A stretch of 38,985 bases of DNA. Source: Alphaproteobacteria bacterium (GTDB lineage Bacteria > Pseudomonadota > Alphaproteobacteria > Rhodobacterales > Rhodobacteraceae). Below the pieces are notes generated by a model. The model had not been told where the DNA came from, did not search any database, and worked only from the letters and a program-made list of their open reading frames with translations. The stretch lies in assembly GCA_003697125.1 (NCBI GenBank), contig RFGB01000037.1, forward strand, positions 1-38,985. The letters run 5' to 3'. The position numbers and the translations under genes were made by a program. This document shows, one piece after another, positions 22,382 through 32,390 of this stretch. Every line of letters begins with the position of its first letter. The first letter of the stretch is position 1.

Positions 22382-24261
22382 CCGCCCCGCCGCCCCGCAT
22401 CGCCCGTGCCCCGCGCCGGGCGCAGGTCCGGCTGCGCATCCTGTGCACCACCGACCTGCATGCCCATGTCCTGGGGCACGACTATGCCACCGGCGAACCC
22501 GATCCCGCCGGCGGGCTGGCGCGGGCGGCCAGCCTGATCGACGCGCTGCGCGCCGAGGCGCCGGGGGCGATCCTGCTCGACAATGGCGACCATCTGACCG
22601 GCGCGCCGCTGGGCGACCATCCCGGCCCGGGGCCACATCCGGTGATCGCCGCGATGAACCTGATCGGCTATGACGCGGGAACCCCGGGCAATCACGATCT
22701 CGACCATGGCCCGGGATTTCTCGCCCGCGCCTGCGCGGCGGCGGCCTTTCCGCTGGTCTCGGCCAACCTCGCCCGCCGCGCGGGGCCCGATCCGCTCGGC
22801 GATGCGCTGCTTCTGCCCCCCTTCGTCATCATCGAGCGGGCGCTGCCCGATGCGGCCGGCCGGATGCACCCGGTCCGCATCGGGGTGATCGGTTTCCTGC
22901 CGCCGCAGACCCTGATCTGGAACCGCAGGCATCTGGACGATGGCTGGGCGGTGCGCGACATCGCCGAGGCCGCCCGCGCCTGGGTGCCGCGGATGCGCGA
23001 AGCGGGCGCCGATCTGGTGGTGGCGCTGTGCCATTCCGGCATCGACCCCGGCCCGGCCCGGCCGGGGATGGAGAATGCCGCCGGCCGGCTTGCCGCCATG
23101 CCCGGCATCGATGCGGTGGTGGCCGGCCATCAGCACCTGCTGTTCCCCGGCCCCGATTTCGCCGCCGGCGCGGGGATCGATCCCCGCGCCGGGCGCATCC
23201 ATGGCCGCCCGGTGGTGATGGCGGGATGCCGGGGAACCCATGTCGGGGTGATCGACCTTTCGCTTTGCCGCGATTCTCGGGGCTGGCGGGTGACGGGGGC
23301 CAGGGTCTCGAACCGCCCGGTGGCGCGCCGCAGCCGCGGCCGGATCGAACCCCTGTTCGCCGAGCGGCGCGACATCGTCGCGGCCACCGCCGCCGCCCAT
23401 GCCGCGACACTGGCCCGCGCCCGGCGGCGGGTGGGCTTCACCGCCACCGCGCTCAGCACCCATTTCGCCCTGGTGGCCGACTGCGCCGCGCTGCAGCTGA
23501 TCGCGGATGCGCAGATCCGGTATCTGCGCAGGGCGCTGCGCGGGACCGCGCAGGCGGGACTGCCGATTCTTGCGGCGGTGGCACCGGCGCGCGCCGGCGG
23601 CCGCGGGGGGCCGGCGCATTACACCGACATCCCGCCCGGCCCGCTGACCGCGGGGCACATCGCCAGCCTGTGCCCGTTCCACAACACGGTCTGGGCGCTG
23701 GAAATCCACGGCGCCATGCTGGCCGAATGGCTGGAGATGTCGGCCGGGCTGTTCCACCGCATCGCGCCGGGGGCATGCGATGCGCAGCTGATCGATCCGG
23801 CGCGGCCCGCCTTCGGCTTCGACATCATCAAGGGGATGGAATATCGCATCGACCTCGCCCGCCCCCCGCGCTATGGCCCCGACGGCAGCCTGCTCCACCC
23901 CGGCAGCCGGCGCATCGCCGGGCTGGGATTCGCCGGCCGGCCGGTCACGCCCGGGCAGCGCTTCGTGATCGCCACCTCGGACTATCGCGCCGCGGGCGGC
24001 GGCAACTTCCCGGGCACCGGCCCGGCCGCGGTCGTCCACCGCGGGGGCGAATCGATCCGCGATCTGGTCGCGGACCATGTCCGCGCGCTTGGCCGGCTGG
24101 AGGTCCGGCCGGCGGGCAACTGGGGCTTCGTGCCGATGCCGGGCACCACGGTCCTGTTCGAGACCAGCCCCCGGGCCGATCCCGCCACCATCGGCGGGCT
24201 GGCGGTCGAACGCGCCGGCAGGGGCGCGGGGGGGTTCGCGCGCTTCCGCCTCCGGCTGTGA
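22378..24261 (+). CDS. 5'-nucleotidase / 2',3'-cyclic-nucleotide phosphodiesterase family (calcineurin-like metallophosphoesterase)
   Basis: 627 aa; LRILCTTDLHAHVLGHDY, LLDNGDHLTG, GTPGNHDLDHG, VALCHSGID, VVAGHQHLLFPG; C-terminal 5'-nucleotidase domain. GTG start overlaps the previous stop (GTGA). Confidence 0.9.
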   Translation: MTAPPPRIARAPRRAQVRLRILCTTDLHAHVLGHDYATGEPDPAGGLARAASLIDALRAEAPGAILLDNGDHLTGAPLGDHPGPGPHPVIAAMNLIGYDAGTPGNHDLDHGPGFLARACAAAAFPLVSANLARRAGPDPLGDALLLPPFVIIERALPDAAGRMHPVRIGVIGFLPPQTLIWNRRHLDDGWAVRDIAEAARAWVPRMREAGADLVVALCHSGIDPGPARPGMENAAGRLAAMPGIDAVVAGHQHLLFPGPDFAAGAGIDPRAGRIHGRPVVMAGCRGTHVGVIDLSLCRDSRGWRVTGARVSNRPVARRSRGRIEPLFAERRDIVAATAAAHAATLARARRRVGFTATALSTHFALVADCAALQLIADAQIRYLRRALRGTAQAGLPILAAVAPARAGGRGGPAHYTDIPPGPLTAGHIASLCPFHNTVWALEIHGAMLAEWLEMSAGLFHRIAPGACDAQLIDPARPAFGFDIIKGMEYRIDLARPPRYGPDGSLLHPGSRRIAGLGFAGRPVTPGQRFVIATSDYRAAGGGNFPGTGPAAVVHRGGESIRDLVADHVRALGRLEVRPAGNWGFVPMPGTTVLFETSPRADPATIGGLAVERAGRGAGGFARFRLRL

Positions 24262-24343
24262 CCCCGCCCCCGGGGTGCGGCTTGCAAATCCGCCGCCGGC
24301 GGGTCTATAGCGTCGGCGTTCCCAGCCCCCCGAGGATCCCGCG

Positions 24344-24907
24344 ATGCCCAAGATCTACGGCAACGAAATCCGGCCCGGCAACATCATCGAACATGACGGC
24401 GGCCTGTGGGTCGCGGTCAGGACCAGCCATGTCAAGCCGGGCAAGGGCGGTGCCTTCGCCCAGGTCGAACTCAAGAACATCCGCGACGGGCGCAAGCTGA
24501 ACGAGCGCTTCCGCTCGGAAGACAAGGTCGAGCGCGTGCGGCTCGAGCAGAAGGACCAGCAATTCCTTTACGAGAGCAACGGGATGCTGGTGTTCATGGA
24601 TACCGAGACCTTCGAGCAGGTGGAGCTTCCCGCCGACATCCTCGGCGACCGGCGCCCGTTTCTGCAGGACGGCATGACCGTGCAGATCGAATACTACGAG
24701 AGCGAGGCGCTGAGCGTGACGCTTCCCGAGAAGGTCGTCTGCACCGTCGCCGAGACCGAGCCGGTCGTGAAGGGCCAGACCGCCGCCAACAGCTACAAGC
24801 CCGCGGTTCTGGACAACGGCGTGCGCATCACCGTGCCGCCCTTCATCGGTCCCGGCGAATCGATCGTCGTCAATACCGAAACCCTCGAATACGTCGAACG
24901 CGCCTGA
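24344..24907 (+). CDS. efp: Translation elongation factor P
   Basis: 187 aa [49 protein letters not shown]; ...[12 protein letters not shown]. Confidence 0.97.
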   Translation: MPKIYGNEIRPGNIIEHDGGLWVAVRTSHVKPGKGGAFAQVELKNIRDGRKLNERFRSEDKVERVRLEQKDQQFLYESNGMLVFMDTETFEQVELPADILGDRRPFLQDGMTVQIEYYESEALSVTLPEKVVCTVAETEPVVKGQTAANSYKPAVLDNGVRITVPPFIGPGESIVVNTETLEYVERA

Positions 24908-24934
24908 CCGGCGCGTGACCGCCATGGAGCCCCG

Positions 24935-25747
24935 ATGTCCACGGCCTCGCCCACGCTCAACGTGATGATCCGCGCCGTGCGCCGCGCCGCCCGCGCGCTG
25001 GTGCGCGACTTCGGCGAGGTCGAGAACCTCCAGGTGTCGATGAAGTCGGCCGGCGACTTCGTCTCGAAGGCCGACATCCGCGCCGAGCAGATCCTGCGCG
25101 AGGAGCTTCTGGGCGCGCGTCCGGCCTATGGCTGGCTGGGCGAGGAGGGCGGCGAGACCCCCGGGCGCGACCCCACCCGGCGCTGGATCGTCGACCCGCT
25201 GGACGGAACCAGCAACTTCCTGCACGGCATCCCGCACTGGGCGATCTCGGTGGCGCTGGAACACAAGGGCGAGATCGTCGCCGGCGTGGTCTACGACCCG
25301 GCCAAGGACGAGATGTTCACCGCCGAGAAGGGCGCGGGCGCCTGGCTGAACGACCGCCGCATCCGCGCAAGCGGCCGGCGCGACCTGATCGAATGCCTGT
25401 TCGCCACCGGCGTGCCCTTCGCCGCCAGCGCCGACCTGCCCTCCACGCTCGCCGATCTCGCCAGGCTGATGCCGCACTGCGCCGGGGTGCGGCGCTTCGG
25501 TTCCGCGGCGCTCGATCTCGCCTGGGTCGCGGCCGGGCGCTATGACGGCTTCTGGGAACGCGGCCTGAACCGCTGGGATATCGCGGCGGGCCTCCTGCTC
25601 GTGCAGGAGGCGGGAGGCCTCAGCGCCAGCCTCACCGGCCAGCCGGTCCTCGCCTCGGGCGCCGTCGTCGCCGCAAATCCGCAGGTCTTCGACCGGCTGC
25701 GCGCCATCCTGCTTGCCGCCGAACCCAGCCGGGCCACCCGCGGCTGA
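24935..25747 (+). CDS. suhB: Inositol monophosphatase family protein (SuhB-like)
   Basis: 270 aa; YGWLGEEGGETPG, WIVDPLDGTSNFLHGIPHWAISVAL, WDIAAGLLLVQEAGG. Confidence 0.92.
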   Translation: MSTASPTLNVMIRAVRRAARALVRDFGEVENLQVSMKSAGDFVSKADIRAEQILREELLGARPAYGWLGEEGGETPGRDPTRRWIVDPLDGTSNFLHGIPHWAISVALEHKGEIVAGVVYDPAKDEMFTAEKGAGAWLNDRRIRASGRRDLIECLFATGVPFAASADLPSTLADLARLMPHCAGVRRFGSAALDLAWVAAGRYDGFWERGLNRWDIAAGLLLVQEAGGLSASLTGQPVLASGAVVAANPQVFDRLRAILLAAEPSRATRG

Positions 25748-25869
25748 TCCCGGGCGCCGCCCCACGGGCAGGCCGCGGCCGGGCGGGGCCCATGGGGGCC
25801 GCGCGAAGGCCCGACCCGGGCGGCGGCGGCGACGGGGCGGGCGGGGGCCACGCCCGGCCGCGGCGCCGG

Positions 25870-26685
25870 TCACAGGCGTTCCAGAACCTCGATGCGCGCG
25901 GCGCCCGCGGTCAGCGGGCCGTCGGCACGGTCGAAGCGCAGCTGGGCGATGCCGCGCCCGCCCAGCGCCGAGCAGATCCGCCCCGCCGCCCGGTCGCCGG
26001 CCATCACCGGGCTTCCCGCCGCCGGCGTGTCGCCATGGATCGCCACCCGCGCCAGCCCCCGGCGCAGCTCGGCCCGGTGCTTCATCCGCGCGGTGACCTC
26101 CTGGCCGACATAGCAGCCCTTGCGGAAATCCACCCCCCGGAACCGCTCGAACCCCGCCTCGAGAATGTAGCTCTCGCCGGGAATCAGCTCGCTGCCGCGC
26201 GCGGGCACGCCCAGCCCGATGCGCAGCGCCTCATAGGCCGCGGCCGGGGCCGGATCGCCGCCCAGCGCCGCATGCACCGCCGCGGGATCGGCGGCATAGA
26301 TCCGCAGACCCAGATCGGGATGGCGCGGATCGGCCACCGCCAGCGCGCCATCCGCCGCCGGCCAGTCCCCGCCCGGCCAGGCCAGCACCACCGACAGGCC
26401 CGCCGGGGCGATGGTCACATCGCGCCGCAGCCGGTACATCCCCAGCCGCGCGGCCAGCTGATCGGCCCCGTCGGAGGCGACGTCGAGCAGCACCGCATCC
26501 CCCGCATCGACAAGGATGAAGTCGAACAGATATTTGCCCTGCGGCGTCAGCAGCGCGGCATAGAGCGCCCGGTCCGGACCGAGGCGGCCCACGTCATTGG
26601 TCACGATGCCCTGCAGGAAGGGCCGCACATCCGCACCGGTCAGCCGCAGCACCGTCCGGGTGTCATCGGTCAGCAGGTTCCCCAT
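25870..26685 (-). CDS. ygfZ: Folate-binding / YgfZ-family (GcvT-like) Fe-S maintenance protein
   Basis: 271 aa MGNLLTDDTRTVLRLTGADVRPFLQGIVTNDV; signature FRKGCYVGQEVTARMKHR. Confidence 0.92.
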   Translation of the reverse strand: MGNLLTDDTRTVLRLTGADVRPFLQGIVTNDVGRLGPDRALYAALLTPQGKYLFDFILVDAGDAVLLDVASDGADQLAARLGMYRLRRDVTIAPAGLSVVLAWPGGDWPAADGALAVADPRHPDLGLRIYAADPAAVHAALGGDPAPAAAYEALRIGLGVPARGSELIPGESYILEAGFERFRGVDFRKGCYVGQEVTARMKHRAELRRGLARVAIHGDTPAAGSPVMAGDRAAGRICSALGGRGIAQLRFDRADGPLTAGAARIEVLERL

Positions 26686-26841
26686 CGCCGCCCCCGGGGC
26701 AAATCCCCTCGCCTCGCACCGGCCCGACAGGTATACAGGGGATGAGCCCCATTCAAGCGCAGCCGCCGAGATGACCGCCCGAACCCCGCCTTGCGCGCAG
26801 CCCACGCGGTTCGCCACTGCCCTGACGGAGGGGGCGGTCCG

Positions 26842-27453
26842 TTGACCGGCCGCCAGCGGCGGATCGTCCTGGTGCTCGCCGACATGCGCGCCGGCCGGGC
26901 CATGCCCGCGCTGGCCCGCGATATCGGCCCGGTCGCCGCGGCATGGTGGTATCGCCACCAGATCGCCGCCCTCCTGCGCCGCATCGGCGGCGACCCGCGC
27001 TGGGAAACCTGGCTGGCCATGCCCGGCAGGCAGGCCTGGCCGCGCCTGCCCGGCCTGCCGCGGATCGATCCCGGCCCCGGCGATCCGGGCCGGCGTCTTG
27101 CGCGGATCTTCCGCGACATGCCGCCCGGGCCGGTGCTGGCCATCCTGCCCGATGCGCCGGGCATCCGGCCCGCGCATCTGGCCGAAGCCTTCGCGATGCT
27201 GGGCCGGATGGAGGCGGTGTTCGGCCCCACGCCCGACGGCGGTTTCTGGCTGGCCGGGCTGGCCCGCGGCCGCCGGCCGGCCCCGGCCGGGCTGTTCGCC
27301 GGGGTGCGATGGAACACGCCCCACGCGCTGGCCGACAGCATCCGGGGCCTGAATGCCAGGCGGATCGGCTTCGCCGCGCCGCTGGCCCGGGTGACCCGCG
27401 CCCGGGACCTGGCGACGCTGCGGCGCGACCCGTCGGCGCTGCCCTTCCCCTGA
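26842..27453 (+). CDS. DUF2064 / GT-A-like TIGR04282-type protein
   Basis: VLAILPDAPGIRPAHLAEAFAMLGRMEAVFGPTPDGGFWLAGLARG, FAGVRWNTPHALADSI; TTG 26842 preceded by GGAGGG (ATG 26791 is an alternative). Confidence 0.75.
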   Translation: MTGRQRRIVLVLADMRAGRAMPALARDIGPVAAAWWYRHQIAALLRRIGGDPRWETWLAMPGRQAWPRLPGLPRIDPGPGDPGRRLARIFRDMPPGPVLAILPDAPGIRPAHLAEAFAMLGRMEAVFGPTPDGGFWLAGLARGRRPAPAGLFAGVRWNTPHALADSIRGLNARRIGFAAPLARVTRARDLATLRRDPSALPFP

Positions 27454-27474
27454 TCCGGCCCGCCGCGCCCGGCC

Positions 27475-27495
27475 GGGCCGGCGCCTAGCCGGCCC
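27475..27495. terminator. GC-rich hairpin with a stop codon in its loop at a convergent gene end
   Basis: GGGCCGGC-GCCTA-GCCGGCCC; loop overlaps the TAG stop of the minus-strand gene 27485..28642. Confidence 0.5.
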
Positions 27496-28642
27496 CGGAC
27501 GCGGGCCGCCGCGTGCCGGCGGCGGCGCGCAGCGGGCAGGCCGCCCACAGCTCGGCGGCCACCTCGGCACGGCGTTCGGCCAGCGCCAGAAGCCGCCCCA
27601 GCATGCGCGGGCCGCGCCCGCCATGGGCGATCACCAGCGCGGGTTCGGCCCCGGCGCCGGTCGGGGCCGCGTCCAGCGCCCGGGCGAGCGCATCGGACCG
27701 GCCGGGCGCGGCCTCGGCCAGCACGTCCCGCGCCATGGCGGCGACCGCACCGCGCCCCGCGCGCAGCGCCGCACCCAGATCCGCCCAGCCCTCGGGCCAG
27801 GCCGCGGCCGGCGCTCCGGCGCCGTCAGCCCCCCGCCGCCGGATCCCGGCGCACAGATCCGCGAAGCCCAGAAGCAGGGGAATGTTGCCCTCGGGCGGGG
27901 CGGTGCGGAAATGCGCATCCGCCTCGGCCGCGCCGCGCACCAGCTCGGCCCGGGCATCGGCGCCGATCGCCAGCGCCAGCGCCGGGTCGAGACAGGCGCC
28001 GATCGCCGCCCCCGCCGGGCCGTCGGCCAGCGGCAGGATGGCATCCCGGCCCAGCCCCAGCGCCAGGGCGGCCTCGGGCGCGCGGGTGGAGATGAGGAGC
28101 GCCGGCCCCGCCCGTCCCGGCGATGGCGGGAGCCGGCCCGCGAGCATCGCCAGGGCCGCGAGGGTCGGCGCGCTCCACTCCGCGGCATGGATGAGCGCGC
28201 GCGTCCGCGCCGGATCGAGCCGGGCGAGCAGCGCCTCCAGCCGGGCAATCTCGCCCGGCGCGACGAGATGCACCCGGCCGCCCGCCGGCGGCAGGGCGGC
28301 GAGGATCATCCGCATCGCCCGATGGGCGGCATCCGCGGCGACGATGACGAGATCGTCAGCCGGCCCGCCGGCGCCCGGCGCCGCGGGCGGGACCGGCGGC
28401 GCCACCGCCGGCAGACCGGGCGCGGTCGCGCGGCGCGCGAAGACCCCGGTCGAGATCGCCAGCCGGTTCAGGATCGCCATCGCCCCGCCGCCGAGCCCGG
28501 CGCCGTCAAGCCCGACGGCCAGGTCGCCGCCTGCCCAGCGCACCCGAAGCGGCGCGCGCCGGGGTCCGGCCCCGCCCGTGCCGTGCCGCCATCCGGCGAC
28601 GGCCAGCCATTCCAGATCCAGCCACTGCTCGCGCATCCGCAT
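27485..28642 (-). CDS. Highly divergent glucose-6-phosphate-isomerase-like (SIS fold) protein, probable pseudoenzyme
   Basis: 385 aa MRMREQWLDLEWLAVAGWRHG...; segments GRVHLVAPGEIARLEALLARLDPARTRALIHAAEWSAPTLAALAML and RGAAEADAHFRTAPPEGNIPLLLGFADL align by eye with Pgi VHFVSNVDG..L..LDPETTLFIVASKTFTT and GA.AMD.HF...P.EKNLPVLLAL. Confidence 0.65.
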   Translation of the reverse strand: MRMREQWLDLEWLAVAGWRHGTGGAGPRRAPLRVRWAGGDLAVGLDGAGLGGGAMAILNRLAISTGVFARRATAPGLPAVAPPVPPAAPGAGGPADDLVIVAADAAHRAMRMILAALPPAGGRVHLVAPGEIARLEALLARLDPARTRALIHAAEWSAPTLAALAMLAGRLPPSPGRAGPALLISTRAPEAALALGLGRDAILPLADGPAGAAIGACLDPALALAIGADARAELVRGAAEADAHFRTAPPEGNIPLLLGFADLCAGIRRRGADGAGAPAAAWPEGWADLGAALRAGRGAVAAMARDVLAEAAPGRSDALARALDAAPTGAGAEPALVIAHGGRGPRMLGRLLALAERRAEVAAELWAACPLRAAAGTRRPASGAG

Positions 28643-28747
28643 CACGCCACGCTCCGCCCGCGGGGCGGCCGGCCGCGCCGGCCCCCGATCCTCCGGCCAT
28701 CCCGATGCTGCGCGCGACATGCCCCCGCGTCCACCGCGAAATGCCGA

Positions 28748-28757
28748 CAATGCATTG
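28748..28757. promoter_or_regulatory. AT-rich palindrome in the divergent promoter region, candidate operator
   Basis: Perfect palindrome CAATGCATTG between divergent genes 27485..28642(-) and 28820..29293(+). Confidence 0.3.
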
Positions 28758-28819
28758 CAACGCCGCGCGATCCCGGCTTTGCTCGACCCATCCCACGGCC
28801 TTGCGAGGAGGGGCACCGG

Positions 28820-29293
28820 ATGCAGGACGCGATCACGCTGGCCGCGCTGGCCCAGCGCATCGGCGAGGAGGTCGGCTGCTCGGACTGGATCACCATCGAT
28901 CAGCCGCTGATCGACAGCTTCGCGCGGCTGACCGGGGATGACTACTTCATCCACACCGACCCCGCCCGCGCCAGGGCCGAGGCGCCCTTCGGCGGCACCG
29001 TCGCCCATGGCTTCCTGACGCTGTCGCTGCTGACGCCGATGGCCTATCGCGCCCTGCCGCCGGTGGCCGGGCGGCGGCTGCAGGTCAATTACGGCTTCAA
29101 CCGGGTGCGCTTCGTCGCGCCGGTGCCCGCGGGCAGGCGCATCCGCGGCCGCTTCATGCTGCTGGCCTGCGACCGCGCCCCGGGCGAGGCGACGCTGACC
29201 TGGCAGGTGACCGTCGAGATCGAGGCCGCCCCGCGCCCGGCGCTGGTGGCGGACTGGCTGCACCGGCTGTGGGGCGATCTGGAGGCGGGCTGA
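28820..29293 (+). CDS. MaoC-family (R)-hydratase/dehydratase (hotdog fold)
   Basis: 157 aa; ITIDQPLIDSFARLTGDDYFIHTDPARARAEAPFGGTVAHGFLTLSLL (D..xxH and AHGF hydratase motif). Confidence 0.93.
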   Translation: MQDAITLAALAQRIGEEVGCSDWITIDQPLIDSFARLTGDDYFIHTDPARARAEAPFGGTVAHGFLTLSLLTPMAYRALPPVAGRRLQVNYGFNRVRFVAPVPAGRRIRGRFMLLACDRAPGEATLTWQVTVEIEAAPRPALVADWLHRLWGDLEAG

Positions 29294-29366
29294 CCCGCGC
29301 GGGCCGCCTTGCACGCCGGCCGGGCGCTTGTCATCCTCGGGGCCGGGCAAGCTCAGGGAGGCTTCG

Positions 29367-30599
<1,233 letters not shown>

Positions 30600-30603
30600 G
30601 ACG

Positions 30604-31317
30604 ATGGCAGGCCACCGCCTGACCCTGTTCACCCCCGCGACCTGGGCGGCCTTCCGCGACCATGGCGCCACGGTCGCGGGCTTCCGGCCCACCCATGCCG
30701 GGCGGGCGGGCGCGATCCGGCCCGGCGATCTGTTCCTGTGCTATCTGGTGAAGCTGTCGCGCTGGTGCGGCGTGCTGGAAGTGGCGTCCGATGTCTTCCA
30801 GGACGACAGCCCGATCTTCTGCGACCCCGACCCCTTCACGCTGCGCTTCCACGTCCGGCCGCTGGTGGTGCTCGACCCCGAACGCGCGATCCCCATCCAG
30901 GCGCCGCGGATATGGACCCGCCTGAGCTTCACCCGCGACCAGACCCCGGGCAGTTCGCTGGGCTGGACGGGACATCTGCGCGCCTCGCTCACCGACATCA
31001 CCCCCGGGGATGGCGCGGTGATCCGCGAGGCGCTGGAAGCGCAGGCGGCGAACCCGCAGCCCTGCCCCCTGACCGCGCGGGATCGCCGCTTCCTGCGCCG
31101 CGCCCCGACCCTGCGCACCGCGAAGGGCGAGATCAGCGTGGAAATCCCCGGGGATACCCGCGAGGAGGAAGCCCCGCCCGCCGCCGCCACGCCCGGAGAA
31201 CGGGAGTCGACCCGGATACAGGCCACCCTGGCCAGGATCGGCGCGACGATGGGCTTTCGCATCTGGGTGCCCCGCAACGACCGCGCCCCGCGCCTGCTCC
31301 CACCCCAGCCCGAGTGA
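30604..31317 (+). CDS. EVE/PUA-like domain protein with an apparently truncated C-terminal module
   Basis: 237 aa MAGHRLTLFTPATWAAFRDHGATVAGFRPTHAGRAGAIRPGDLFLCYLVKLSRWCGVLEVAS; C-term ESTRIQATLARIGATMGFRIWVPRNDRAPRLL then stop. Confidence 0.7.
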   Translation: MAGHRLTLFTPATWAAFRDHGATVAGFRPTHAGRAGAIRPGDLFLCYLVKLSRWCGVLEVASDVFQDDSPIFCDPDPFTLRFHVRPLVVLDPERAIPIQAPRIWTRLSFTRDQTPGSSLGWTGHLRASLTDITPGDGAVIREALEAQAANPQPCPLTARDRRFLRRAPTLRTAKGEISVEIPGDTREEEAPPAAATPGERESTRIQATLARIGATMGFRIWVPRNDRAPRLLPPQPE

Positions 31318-31325
31318 CCGCAGCG

Positions 31326-32360
31326 ATGCCCGATTCACCCGCCGCGCTTCTGCCCCTCGACCGCCTCGAGCCATGGCTTGCCGCCCACATACCCGGCTTC
31401 CGCGGCCCGGTCACGGCCGAGAAGACCCCGGTCGGCCAGTCGAACCCGACCTTCGTGCTGACCGCGCCCTCGGGTCGCTATGTGCTGCGGCGAAAGCCGC
31501 CCGGACAGCTCCTCAAATCCGCCCATGCGGTCGATCGCGAATTCCGCGTCATCTCGGCCCTGGCGGACAGCGAGGTGCCGGTGCCGCGTGCGCTGGCGCT
31601 GTGCGAGGATGAGGGGGTGATCGGGGCGATGTTCTATGTGATGGCGCATGTCCCGGGGCGCACCTTCCTCGACCCCCGCCTGCCCGGGCTGTCGCCCGAT
31701 GCGCGCGCCGCGGCCTATGACGACATGAACCGCTGCCTTGCCGCGCTGCATTCGGTCGATGTCGCCCGGGCGGGCCTGTCGGATTTCGGGCCGCCGGGCA
31801 GCTATTTCGCCCGCCAGGTCGCGCGCTGGGCGAAGCAGTATCGCGCCAGCCAGACCGAGGAGATCCCCGAGATGGACCGGGTGATCGCCTGGCTGGAGGC
31901 CAATCTGCCCGGCGACGATGACGAGACCACGCTGGTGCATGGCGACTGGCGCATCGACAATCTGCGCTATGCGCCCGATGCCCCGCGGGTGGCCGCGGTG
32001 CTGGACTGGGAACTGTCGACGCTGGGCCATCCGCTGGCCGATCTCGGCTATCAGCTGATGCAGTGGCGCATGCCGCCGGGCGAGCCGGGCCGGGGCCTGG
32101 AGGGGGTGGACCGCGCCGCGCTGGGGATTCCCTCGGACGAGGCCTATGTCGAGGCCTATGCCCGCCGCCGCGGCCTGACCGAGCTGCCCGACATGACCTA
32201 TTGCCTCGCCTTCGCCTTCTTCCGCATGGCGGCGATCCTGCAGGGGGTCAAGAAGCGCGCGCTGGACGGTAATGCCTCGAACCCCGAGGCGGGGCTCAGG
32301 CTGGGCAGCTTCGTGCCCGAATTCGCCCGCCGCGCCGCCCGGGTGATCGAATCGGCTTGA
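31326..32360 (+). CDS. Phosphotransferase (APH/ACAD10-11 kinase-domain family)
   Basis: 344 aa; GQSNPTFVLTAPSGRYVLRRKPPGQLLKSAHAVDREFRV, LVHGDWRIDNLRY, VAAVLDWELSTLGHPLADLGY. Confidence 0.93.
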   Translation: MPDSPAALLPLDRLEPWLAAHIPGFRGPVTAEKTPVGQSNPTFVLTAPSGRYVLRRKPPGQLLKSAHAVDREFRVISALADSEVPVPRALALCEDEGVIGAMFYVMAHVPGRTFLDPRLPGLSPDARAAAYDDMNRCLAALHSVDVARAGLSDFGPPGSYFARQVARWAKQYRASQTEEIPEMDRVIAWLEANLPGDDDETTLVHGDWRIDNLRYAPDAPRVAAVLDWELSTLGHPLADLGYQLMQWRMPPGEPGRGLEGVDRAALGIPSDEAYVEAYARRRGLTELPDMTYCLAFAFFRMAAILQGVKKRALDGNASNPEAGLRLGSFVPEFARRAARVIESA

Positions 32361-32390
32361 CCGCCGGCGCAGTCATGCCAGCATCGGGGC

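Noticed and set aside
22162-24351. 729-aa minus-strand ORF opposite the nucleotidase
   Set aside because: Low-complexity antisense reading; the plus strand has metallophosphoesterase motifs in order.
25748-25869. Possible small RNA or terminator in the suhB-ygfZ convergent gap
   Set aside because: Very GC-rich and self-complementary in pieces, but no convincing long stem or U-tract; cannot separate from composition.
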